Shown piece by piece: positions 43,347 to 51,389 of a stretch of 55,032 nt of DNA. This DNA comes from an uncultured bacterium. GTDB taxonomy: Bacteria > Bacillota_I > Bacilli_A > RF39 > UBA660. Each line of letters starts with the position of its first letter. Within the stretch, counting starts at the first letter, position 1. Position numbers and translations under genes: made by a program. Below the pieces are notes generated by a model. The model had not been told where the DNA came from and made no database searches. It worked only from the letters and a program-made list of their open reading frames with translations. Location of the stretch: contig CAJMSU010000009.1 of NCBI GenBank assembly GCA_905216155.1, positions 1 to 55,032 on the forward strand. The letters run 5' to 3'.

Positions 43347-44588
43347 GATTGATATTTTAGCACCTACACTAGTTAATTTTTCTACTATTTGTTCATAACC
43401 TCTTAATATGTGTTCTATATTAGTAATTGTTGTTGTGCCTTCGGCTATTAGGGCTGCTGCTACCATAGCTGCTCCTGCTCTTAAATCTGTTGCTACTACT
43501 GTTGATGCTGTTAATTTTGTTGGTCCAATAATTGTAGCTGTTTGATTTTTTATAGTGATATCTGCTCCTAATTGATTAAGGTATGCTACATGCATAAATC
43601 TATTTTCCCATATAGTTTCTGTTACTTTGCTTTTTCCGTTACATTTTGTTAACAGAACAGTAAACGGTTGTTGAAGATCTGTTGGAAAGCCTGGATAAAC
43701 GGCTGTTTTTATATTAGTTGGTTTATATTTATGTTGTTCTAAAACCATTATATAATCTCTACCTATTTCTAATTCTACGCCTATTTCTTCTAATTTTGAA
43801 GTAAGTGAATCTAGATGTTCTGGAATTATATTATCTACTTTTAAATTTTTACCTGCTAATGCTCCCATTATTATATAACTTCCTGCTTCTATTCTATCAG
43901 GAATTACTTCATGGAAACATTTATGAAGATAATCTACACCTTCTATTCTAATTGTAGATGTTCCAGCTCCAGTTATTTTAGCACCCATATTATTTAAGAA
44001 TGTTGCTACATTTACTATTTCTGGTTCTTTGGCAGCATTATCTATCACAGTAATTCCTTTGGCTTTGACTGCTGCTAACATGATATTTATTGTAGCACCT
44101 ACTGATGCTATATCTAAATAAATGTTTGCTCCTTTTAATTCATCTGCTTCTACAATATATTTATTTTTTTCATTAGTAACCTTTGCACCTAAAGCTTCAA
44201 AACCTTTTAGATGTAAATCAATTGGCCTAGCACCTATTGAACATCCTCCAGGAAAATACATAATTGCTTTTTTATATTTTCCAAGCAAGGCTCCCATAAA
44301 ATAATATGATGCTCTTAGTTTTTTTGAAAAGCTTTCTTTTATTTCTATATTTTCCATGTTTTTTGAATTAATTATAATACTTTCACTGGCTCTTTTGATG
44401 TCAACTTTTAATTCTTTTAATATATCACATAATGCTTCTGTATCAGTAATTTCTGGTATGTTGCAAATTGTTACTTCTTCATCTGATAGAATAGCTGCTG
44501 GTATTAAGGCTACTGTTGCATTTTTTGCACCACCTATTCTAATAGTACCAGTTAATTCATGCTGGCCTTCTATTTCCATTATCTTCAT
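43335..44588 (-). CDS. murA: UDP-N-acetylglucosamine 1-carboxyvinyltransferase
   Basis: Commits UDP-GlcNAc to peptidoglycan by transferring enolpyruvate from PEP. A 417-residue inside-out alpha/beta barrel. The catalytic cysteine lies in FPGGCSIGARPIDLHLKGFE near residue 119, so the enzyme should be fosfomycin-sensitive. Other conserved stretches are RIGGAKNATVALIPAAIL near the start and PGFPTDLQQPF. AGAGGAAG precedes the ATG. It lies 26 bases after fba, matching the fbaA-murAB neighbourhood of Bacillus. Confidence 0.96.
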   Translation of the reverse strand: MKIMEIEGQHELTGTIRIGGAKNATVALIPAAILSDEEVTICNIPEITDTEALCDILKELKVDIKRASESIIINSKNMENIEIKESFSKKLRASYYFMGALLGKYKKAIMYFPGGCSIGARPIDLHLKGFEALGAKVTNEKNKYIVEADELKGANIYLDIASVGATINIMLAAVKAKGITVIDNAAKEPEIVNVATFLNNMGAKITGAGTSTIRIEGVDYLHKCFHEVIPDRIEAGSYIIMGALAGKNLKVDNIIPEHLDSLTSKLEEIGVELEIGRDYIMVLEQHKYKPTNIKTAVYPGFPTDLQQPFTVLLTKCNGKSKVTETIWENRFMHVAYLNQLGADITIKNQTATIIGPTKLTASTVVATDLRAGAAMVAAALIAEGTTTITNIEHILRGYEQIVEKLTSVGAKISIKEI

Positions 44589-44614
44589 ATTACTTCCTCT
44601 TTCCTTATTATATT

Positions 44615-45457
44615 TTATAATTTAGTACCAAATAAGGTTACTATTTCTCTTACTCTTCTTTTGATGGCTTTTTCTCCACTTTGAATTATTTTTCTTGGAT
44701 CATATACAGTATCATTTTCTTTTATATATTTTTTTACATCTTTGCTCCAGGCAACTTGTAGATCTGTATTTATATTTATTTTTGATATACCACAAGCAAT
44801 AGCATGTTTTATTTTTTCGTCTTCTATTCCTGTTCCTCCGTGTAATACTAATGGTATTTCTAATTCATCATTTATTTTTTGCATTGTTTCAAAATCTAAA
44901 TTAGCTTCTTCTTTGTAAAGTCCATGAACGCTACCTAAAGCTGGTGCTAATGAATCAATGTGTGTTTCTTTTACCATCTTTAAGCAATCTTCTAAGGTTG
45001 CATTTTCCATTTTTTCTATGTTATCTTTTGCTTCTTTTATGTGACCTATTTCTGCTTCTACACTTACATTATGTTTATGTGCGTAATCTACTACTTTTTT
45101 GGTAATTAATATATTCTCTTCTACTTGATAAATAGATGCATCTATCATTACAGATTTAAAGCCGGCATCTATTGCAGCTATACAAACCTTTTCACTTTTG
45201 GCATGATCTACATGTAGACAGACTGGTATTTTTATATTTAAATCTTGAATTAGTCCTTCTGTCATTTTATATATGGTGTTAAATCCACCCATATATTTAG
45301 CAGCGCCTTCACTCACTCCTAGAATAACTGGTATATTTAATTCATTACATTCTTCTAAAATATACTTTGTCCATTCTAAATTATTAATGTTAAAGTGTGG
45401 TACGGCATAATGATTTTTTTTAGCTTTTAGAAGCATTTCATTAGAATTAACTAACAT
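44615..45457 (-). CDS. fba: Class II fructose-bisphosphate aldolase
   Basis: Cleaves fructose 1,6-bisphosphate in glycolysis with a zinc ion. A 280-residue protein with metal-binding His in CLHVDHAKS, SVEAEIGHIKE, LALGSVHGLYK and LVLHGGTGIEDE. The C-terminal ININTDLQVAW forms the phosphate-binding part. The length is typical of the FbaA/GatY-like group. It precedes murA on the minus strand, so the two are probably cotranscribed. Confidence 0.95.
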   Translation of the reverse strand: MLVNSNEMLLKAKKNHYAVPHFNINNLEWTKYILEECNELNIPVILGVSEGAAKYMGGFNTIYKMTEGLIQDLNIKIPVCLHVDHAKSEKVCIAAIDAGFKSVMIDASIYQVEENILITKKVVDYAHKHNVSVEAEIGHIKEAKDNIEKMENATLEDCLKMVKETHIDSLAPALGSVHGLYKEEANLDFETMQKINDELEIPLVLHGGTGIEDEKIKHAIACGISKININTDLQVAWSKDVKKYIKENDTVYDPRKIIQSGEKAIKRRVREIVTLFGTKL

Positions 45458-45539
45458 AGATAATCACCCAATATAATCATAAAAAAATATACGATTATTG
45501 TCAATAATTACTACTTATTATTAAGTAAAATTGCGTAAA

Positions 45540-46070
45540 TTAAAGGAAATATTTAAGTGATAAAAGAAGTAATATTATAATTCCTATATAGATTGATTTT
45601 TTTCCTAACTTCTCATTTAATTTTTCTCCTAATGATAAACCAGAAAAAGTAAATAGAAAACTTACTATGGAAAATATTAGGCAGGCATTAGTTATAGTTT
45701 TTTCTGTTAGAGAAAGTGCTATTCCTACCGAGAAACTATCTAGGCTTACAGTAAACGCAAATAATATCATGGATAAATAATTTGTAATATTTACCTTTTC
45801 TTCTTCATCTCTTGATAAAAACATTTCTATTGCTATTACTAGAAATACTATTCCTACTAAAATATTAGCTTTGGATACAAAACTTTCAAATAAACTTAGA
45901 CCTATTAATCCACCTAGTTTTGGCATTATAAAATGAAATAGGCCTACTATAGTACTTAATTTTATTATTTTGTTTAGTTTTAAACCATTTGTTCCATATG
46001 CTAGTGCTAATGAAAAAGCATCCATACTAAGTCCTACTGCAATAAAAAAATATATAAGTATTTTGTTCAT
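45540..46070 (-). CDS. mntP: MntP-family manganese efflux pump
   Basis: A 176-residue membrane protein with six helices in two repeats. Each repeat has the conserved acidic motif: GLSMDAFSLALAYG in helix 1 and TVSLDSFSVGIALS in helix 4. These aspartates bind Mn2+ in the family. B. subtilis ywlD (mntP) lies close to spoIIR and rpiB, as here. No yybP-ykoY manganese riboswitch is visible upstream. Confidence 0.88.
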   Translation of the reverse strand: MNKILIYFFIAVGLSMDAFSLALAYGTNGLKLNKIIKLSTIVGLFHFIMPKLGGLIGLSLFESFVSKANILVGIVFLVIAIEMFLSRDEEEKVNITNYLSMILFAFTVSLDSFSVGIALSLTEKTITNACLIFSIVSFLFTFSGLSLGEKLNEKLGKKSIYIGIIILLLLSLKYFL

Positions 46071-46104
46071 TCAATCACCTTATATATTTTATTAATTTAT
46101 TTTA

Positions 46105-46623
46105 TTAAAAATACTTATCTATTATTTCTTTTACAAGAGATGTATATTCTACATTTGTTGTTTCATCTTCTTCATCTAATAGACAAAGTGGTGGAAATAG
46201 GACACACCAGAAATTATTTCCTTGACCATTTCCTAATGTTATTACTAATGATTCATATTTTCCTTCTTTATATATAGTTCCTTTGTACTCTTTTTCTGGA
46301 AAATAATTCATACCATAGTTAATGTTATATGTAATATTTTCTTGTTCATCAGTTAATGTTTTATCAACAACTTCTGAGAATTTAGGAATTATTTTTTTTA
46401 TGTTATTTCTGGATGATTTTAGTGATTTATTATTATATTCCAATAGGGAAATATTTTCTTTTAAATTATTAACAATTTTTTTCTTTATTGTTTGGTCTTT
46501 TTCTGAATTACTATTTGCTACTACTCTAAATCTAATAGAGTCTTTTGGTATTTCTACTTTTTCTTCTTTATTTAGTGATAGTATAGTTACTAAAATAGTT
46601 AAAATAATGATTGCTTTTTTCAC
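46105..46623 (-). CDS. spoIIR: Stage II sporulation protein R
   Basis: SpoIIR is the forespore-made signal that activates the SpoIIGA protease in the mother cell to process sigma-E. A 172-residue secreted protein with a short N-terminal helix. The family core is DSIRFRVVANSNSEKDQTIK, and the hallmark LGNGQGNNFWCVLFPPLCLLD lies near residue 145. The start is a GTG at 46623, with a GAGG ribosome site located inside the 3' arm of a hairpin. Its place between prmC and mntP matches B. subtilis. Presence of spoIIR implies sporulation ability now or recently. Confidence 0.92.
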   Translation of the reverse strand: MKKAIIILTILVTILSLNKEEKVEIPKDSIRFRVVANSNSEKDQTIKKKIVNNLKENISLLEYNNKSLKSSRNNIKKIIPKFSEVVDKTLTDEQENITYNINYGMNYFPEKEYKGTIYKEGKYESLVITLGNGQGNNFWCVLFPPLCLLDEEDETTNVEYTSLVKEIIDKYF

Positions 46624-46628
46624 AAAAA

Positions 46629-46657
46629 TTCCTCACTTTCAATTATATAGTGAGGAA
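46629..46657 (-). terminator. Hairpin after prmC that also covers the spoIIR ribosome site
   Basis: TTCCTCACT pairs perfectly with AGTGAGGAA across an 11-base loop, followed by TTTTT on the minus strand. It can end the prmC transcript. Its 3' arm contains the GAGG of spoIIR, so a read-through transcript would have the site masked. Confidence 0.65.
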
Positions 46658-46669
46658 CTTGATATTTTT

Positions 46670-47494
46670 TTATTCAAGATTTTTAAAAATAAATATCATC
46701 CTATCTTTTCCTGATAAATCTTTTTTTGCTTCTATTTTTACATCAGGGATATTTTTTCTTATTAAATTTATTATATCATCTTTTTGTTTATATCCTATTT
46801 CAAAGGCAATTAGGCATTTTTCTTTCATATGTTTTTTTATGTCTTTTAGTATTTTCTTATAGCAGTCAAGACCATCTTCTCCTGCATATAGGGCAATACT
46901 TGGCTCATTTTCTTTTACTATTTCTTCTATTTCTTCATTTGTTTTTATATATGGTGGATTGCTTATTATTACGTCATACTTTTTTTCCACATTAGAAAAC
47001 ATATCACTTTCTATAATATTGGCTTTAGAATTTAGTTTTCCACAATTTTTGTTAGTAACTTCTAGGGCTTTTTTACTTATATCTATTAAATCCACAGAAT
47101 TTGTGGAAACTTTTTTTTCTAGTGTAAGGCCAATTACTCCAGTTCCACAACCTAAATCTATTATATCTATAGGTTTGGTAAAATACTTGTTTATATATTT
47201 AATTGTATTTTCAACTAATTCTTCAGTTTCAAATCTAGGAATTAATACATTTTCATTTACATAAAATTTTTGTCCATAAAAATTAACATTTCCTAAAACA
47301 TATTGAATTGGTTTATTATTTTTAAGAGATTCTATTTCTTGTTTAAAAGTATTTATTTTTTCTTGATCTACTTCTTCATCTAAATGATTTAATAATTCTA
47401 ATGGATTTAAATTAAGTAACTCTGCTAATAAAATCTTAACTAAGTCAGAATGTACTTGACTTTTTCCATATACTATTAATTCTTCTACTTTCAT
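46670..47494 (-). CDS. prmC: Release factor glutamine methyltransferase
   Basis: Methylates the glutamine of the GGQ motif in RF1 and RF2. A 274-residue protein with a helical N-terminal domain and a SAM-binding domain (IDLGCGTGVIGLTL). The catalytic NPPYIKTNEEI motif lies near residue 185. It follows prfA by 12 bases, the normal arrangement, and is expected to act on both prfA and prfB products in this window. Confidence 0.95.
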   Translation of the reverse strand: MKVEELIVYGKSQVHSDLVKILLAELLNLNPLELLNHLDEEVDQEKINTFKQEIESLKNNKPIQYVLGNVNFYGQKFYVNENVLIPRFETEELVENTIKYINKYFTKPIDIIDLGCGTGVIGLTLEKKVSTNSVDLIDISKKALEVTNKNCGKLNSKANIIESDMFSNVEKKYDVIISNPPYIKTNEEIEEIVKENEPSIALYAGEDGLDCYKKILKDIKKHMKEKCLIAFEIGYKQKDDIINLIRKNIPDVKIEAKKDLSGKDRMIFIFKNLE

Positions 47495-47506
47495 AAGTTA
47501 CCTATA

Positions 47507-48571
47507 TTATGATTCATTACCTTCCAATTTTCTTTTTTGATCTTCTTGAATTAGGGCATTTATTATATCATCTAAATCTCCATCCATTACTCTGTCTAAG
47601 TTTTTAGTAGTAAATCCTATTCTATGATCTGTAACTCTATTTTGTGGATAATTATATGTTCTTATTTTCTCTGCTCTATCTCCAGATCCGATTTTGCTTC
47701 TTCTTTGTTCTCCTTCTTCTTTCATCTTTCTTTCTTGTTCCATTTCATAAAGTCTTGTTTTTAAAACTTTCATGGCTTGTTCTTTATTTTGAATTTGACT
47801 TCTTTCATTTTGACAAGTTACTACTGTGTTAGTTGGAAGATGGGTAATTCTTACTGCTGAATCTGTTGTATTTACTCCTTGTCCTCCACAACCTGATGAA
47901 CGATAAATATCTATTCTTAAATCATTAGGATTAATTTCTATATCTATATCTTCATCTGCTTCTGGCATTACTAAAACTGTTGCTGTTGAAGTTTGAAGGC
48001 GACCGTTTGATTCTGTTACTGGTACTCTTTGAACTCTATGAGATCCTGATTCATATTTTAATAGAGAATATGCTCCTGTTCCTTTTACAATAAATTCTAT
48101 TTGACTATATCCTCCAGCTGTTCCTTCCACAGAATTATATACTTGATAATTAAATCCTTTTTTTTCGGCATATCTTGTATACATTCTAAATAAATCTCCA
48201 GCAAAGATATTAGCTTCATCTCCACCAGCTGCTCCTCTTATTTCTATTACAACATTTTTAGAGTCATTAGGATCCTTTGGTATTAATAATATTTCAAGTT
48301 CTTGGTCTAGTTTTGCTTTTTCTTCTTCTAATGATTTTAATTCTTCTTTTGCCATATCAGATAGTTCTGGATCTTTTAGCATTTCTTTATTATCTTCTAT
48401 GTCAGATAATACTTTTTTATATTTTTTATAACAAATAACTATATCTTCTAATGCTGCCATTTCTTTAGAATATTCTCTTGTTTTTTTAATATCGCTTAAA
48501 ACTTCTGGTTTTGTTAATTCTTGTGATAATTCATTATATTTTTTTAATGTAGTTTCTAATCTTTCAATCAT
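47507..48571 (-). CDS. prfA: Peptide chain release factor 1
   Basis: Terminates translation at UAA and UAG. The GGQ motif lies in RSSGCGGQGVNTTDSAVR. The anticodon-like tripeptide PVT is found in RVPVTESNGR, which distinguishes RF1 from RF2. I start at the ATG at 48571 (MIERLETTLKKY), because AAAGGAG precedes it; the frame opens seven codons earlier without support. It has 354 residues, and prfA-prmC forms an operon. Confidence 0.96.
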   Translation of the reverse strand: MIERLETTLKKYNELSQELTKPEVLSDIKKTREYSKEMAALEDIVICYKKYKKVLSDIEDNKEMLKDPELSDMAKEELKSLEEEKAKLDQELEILLIPKDPNDSKNVVIEIRGAAGGDEANIFAGDLFRMYTRYAEKKGFNYQVYNSVEGTAGGYSQIEFIVKGTGAYSLLKYESGSHRVQRVPVTESNGRLQTSTATVLVMPEADEDIDIEINPNDLRIDIYRSSGCGGQGVNTTDSAVRITHLPTNTVVTCQNERSQIQNKEQAMKVLKTRLYEMEQERKMKEEGEQRRSKIGSGDRAEKIRTYNYPQNRVTDHRIGFTTKNLDRVMDGDLDDIINALIQEDQKRKLEGNES

Positions 48572-48625
48572 AGGAATCTCCTTTCTTAACAATGGTATTA
48601 TAACATAAATTTATCTAGAAAAAAA

Positions 48626-48642
48626 CTAGATTATCCCTCTAG
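48626..48642 (-). terminator. Terminator of rpoE
   Basis: CTAGA / TCTAG with a 7-base loop followed by seven T on the minus strand, overlapping the stop codon. Confidence 0.7.
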
Positions 48643-49077
48643 TTCTAATTCATCTTCATCTATTACTACTAAATCTTTTAGTTCTTCATTAGCATCTTCA
48701 TCATATTCTGTATCTTGATCATCATAGTTGTCTTCTTCTATGTCATCTTCTACTACTTCTTTTTCATCATCTTGATCGTCTTCTTCATCATCTTCGTCTT
48801 CTTCTGTATGTTTTTTTATTTCATCAGATTTATAACGATTTTTTAAATCCCAAGTTCCATCATTTAAAAGTACAAATCTTTTATCAGTAGCAAGTGAGGT
48901 ATAATAATCGGCAATCTTTGTATCAAAGTATGAGTCTGGTAATTCTAATAATTTAACTATTTTTTTAAATAAATCTGCAGTATTTATTGATTTTTTACTT
49001 TCTTCTAAAATCATATAAGTTATTTCTTTATTTGATAATAATTCTAAATCTTCTTTAGACATTTTTTCAATGCTCAT
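48631..49077 (-). CDS. rpoE: DNA-directed RNA polymerase delta subunit
   Basis: The Gram-positive-specific delta subunit raises promoter selectivity and helps recycle polymerase. A 148-residue protein. The folded HARE-HTH domain (1-85) includes TADLFKKIVKLLEL and TSLATDKRFVLLNDGTWDL. A disordered tail of almost only Asp and Glu follows, as typical. AGGAGG precedes the ATG. pyrG, its usual downstream partner, is absent here. Confidence 0.92.
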   Translation of the reverse strand: MSIEKMSKEDLELLSNKEITYMILEESKKSINTADLFKKIVKLLELPDSYFDTKIADYYTSLATDKRFVLLNDGTWDLKNRYKSDEIKKHTEEDEDDEEDDQDDEKEVVEDDIEEDNYDDQDTEYDEDANEELKDLVVIDEDELELEG

Positions 49078-49188
49078 AACATCCTCCTATATTTAACACA
49101 TTATATGTAATTATTATATTTTTGTTATGGTAATAAAACACCAACTAAACTTATAACATATATCTTTATTAATTACAACACTTTTTTA

Positions 49189-50937
49189 CTACATTTTTTC
49201 TGGAACTTGAAGTCCTAGAATATCTAATAGTAATTTATTGGTATTATATACAATACTTGTTAGAATTATCCAAGATTCTTGAAGTAATTTATCTTTTTCT
49301 AATAAAACTTTGTTTTCTGCATAAAACTTATTATATTTACTAGTTAATGTGTAGATAAAATCGGCAATATCATTTACTGATTTTACTTCAAGAGATTTTT
49401 TTAATATTATTGGGAGATTTAATAGTGTTAGCGCTATTTCTTTTTCACTTTCTCCTTTTAATTTTGTTATTTTTTCTACTTTTATATCTTTTGCTTTATT
49501 TAAAAGTGATTTCATTCTTATAGTAGAGTAAAGAAGATATGGGCCTGTTTTTCCTTCAAAGTCTATAAATTTATTAGTATCAAAGATGTAATCTGTTGTT
49601 CTGAATGGTATTAAATCGGCATACTTTAAGGCTGCTATTGCTATTTGTTCTGCTGTTTCTTGAGCTTTTTCTTCTATTACTATATCTTTGTTTATTTTTT
49701 TTGATGTTTCTGTTTCTATATTTTTAATAAGTTCTTTTAGACTCATTACTCCACCATCTCTTGTTTTAAATGGTTTTCCATCTGGTCCATTCATTGTTCC
49801 AAAACCAAACCATTCTAATTTAACATTTTCATTTACAAGATTTGTTTTTTTAGCTGCTCTAAAAACTTGTTCAAAATATAATTGTTGACGCATGTCTGTA
49901 AAATACCATATTTCATCTGGTGCAAATCTTTTTATTCTAGAATAAAGGGTTGCTAACTCTCTTGTTGCATAAAGTGTTGCACCATTACTTTTTATTACTA
50001 CTAAAGGTGGCATTGGCGATGTATCTGTTTCTTCTTTTACATCTATTATCTTAGCACCTTCACTATCTATTAATTTATTACTTTTCTCTAAAATATCAAC
50101 AGTTTCTTTTATATATGGATAGCAGTCGCTTTCTCCTTCTAACAATTCAAAATGAGTATTTATTTTTTCATAAACTCCCATTATATCCTTTATTGAAACT
50201 TCTTTTATTTTATTCCATAATGCAGTATATCCTTTGTGTCCTGTTTCTAGTTCTTTGGTAATTTCTACTACTTCTTCCATTATGCTTTCATCTTCTTTAG
50301 CTTTAATGGATGCAGTAGGATAAATTTCTGCTAATTCATCTTCTGTTATATCAAAATCAATATCATTATAATCTCCATTATAATTATCATCAAAATAAGC
50401 AAGATTTGGATTTCTTCTTTTTATTTCTGATATAACCATACCTGATTGTCTTCCTATATCACCAAAGTGAACATCACCTATAGTTTCATAGCCTAGGGTT
50501 TTTGCTAATCTTTTTACAGCTTCTCCAATATTAGCACTTCTTAAATGTCCAACATGTAGGGCTTTGGCTATATTGGCACCACCATAATCTATTATTACTT
50601 TTTTCTTGGCAACTTTATCTATATTATTATTTATATCTTTATTTATTTCATTTAAGAATTCATAAATGAACTCATCTTGAAAAGTTATATTGATAAAACC
50701 TGGTCCGGCTATATTTATATTAGTAAATTTATTACTTTTTTCTAATTCTTTTTTTATTTTTTCTGCTATTTCTCTTGGGTTTTGATGATATTTTTTAGCT
50801 AAAGTCATAGCGTCATTTATTTGATAATCACCTAAATCTTTTCTACCTGATGGCTGTAGATTTACCTGTTCTACTTCATATCCTATGTTATTAAATATCT
50901 CTGTTAATTCTTCATTAATTTTTTTTATAATACTCAT
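49189..50937 (-). CDS. argS: Arginyl-tRNA synthetase
   Basis: Charges tRNA-Arg. A 582-residue class I synthetase. The N-terminal tRNA-contacting domain (1-100) is followed by the Rossmann catalytic domain with the HIGH-like motif ALHVGHLRSANIGEAVKRLA, and the MNGPDGKPFKTRDGGVMSLK segment lies where KMSKS sits in other enzymes. The C-terminal helical anticodon domain begins near LLYSTIRMKSLL. It overlaps ywiB by 23 bases, the same ywiB-argS pairing as in B. subtilis. Confidence 0.96.
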   Translation of the reverse strand: MSIIKKINEELTEIFNNIGYEVEQVNLQPSGRKDLGDYQINDAMTLAKKYHQNPREIAEKIKKELEKSNKFTNINIAGPGFINITFQDEFIYEFLNEINKDINNNIDKVAKKKVIIDYGGANIAKALHVGHLRSANIGEAVKRLAKTLGYETIGDVHFGDIGRQSGMVISEIKRRNPNLAYFDDNYNGDYNDIDFDITEDELAEIYPTASIKAKEDESIMEEVVEITKELETGHKGYTALWNKIKEVSIKDIMGVYEKINTHFELLEGESDCYPYIKETVDILEKSNKLIDSEGAKIIDVKEETDTSPMPPLVVIKSNGATLYATRELATLYSRIKRFAPDEIWYFTDMRQQLYFEQVFRAAKKTNLVNENVKLEWFGFGTMNGPDGKPFKTRDGGVMSLKELIKNIETETSKKINKDIVIEEKAQETAEQIAIAALKYADLIPFRTTDYIFDTNKFIDFEGKTGPYLLYSTIRMKSLLNKAKDIKVEKITKLKGESEKEIALTLLNLPIILKKSLEVKSVNDIADFIYTLTSKYNKFYAENKVLLEKDKLLQESWIILTSIVYNTNKLLLDILGLQVPEKM

Positions 50938-51283
50938 CTTTTATCACCTCTATTTTATAATTAAATAAATTATCTTCTATTACATAAGTTATATTTATAA
51001 TATTATCTTTAACTAATATGCTTTTTGTAAATAAAGTTATATCTAAATATTGTTTTAAATCTTTTATAAAAATTTTATTCTTACTTGTTTTTTTATTTAC
51101 AAATTTATATTGCATAAAAAGAGAATCATTTTCTCTTATTAGAACATTATCTTTATAATTAAATTTTACTAGAGTATTGTCTTCTTCTTTATATGTTAAT
51201 AATTTTTCTTTTTCTCGATATATGGCATTATATTCTTTTTCTATATCATCATTAACACTTACTTTTATTTTTACTTTAGACAT
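50915..51283 (-). CDS. ywiB: DUF1934 beta-barrel protein (YwiB-like)
   Basis: A 122-residue protein of the DUF1934/YwiB family, a calycin-like barrel of unknown role. The sequence is a series of short strands (VKIKVSVNDDIEKEY, LVKFNYKDNVLIREN, LFMQYKF). The ATG at 51283 has AGAGGTG before it. Its consistent position directly upstream of argS is the strongest support. It diverges from the penicillin-binding protein gene. Confidence 0.75.
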   Translation of the reverse strand: MSKVKIKVSVNDDIEKEYNAIYREKEKLLTYKEEDNTLVKFNYKDNVLIRENDSLFMQYKFVNKKTSKNKIFIKDLKQYLDITLFTKSILVKDNIINITYVIEDNLFNYKIEVIKDEYYKKN

Positions 51284-51389
51284 TTTTCACCTCTTGTTAA
51301 TTTCTAGTTTAGATTATAGCATATGTTTATAAAATTTCATACATATTTTTTCCTTTTGATTAAATAATAATAAGGAAAGGTCGGATTAT

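Noticed and set aside
46629..46657. TATAAT in the loop upstream of spoIIR as a sigma-A promoter
   Set aside because: No acceptable -35 box lies 16-18 bases upstream, so it is not called as a promoter.
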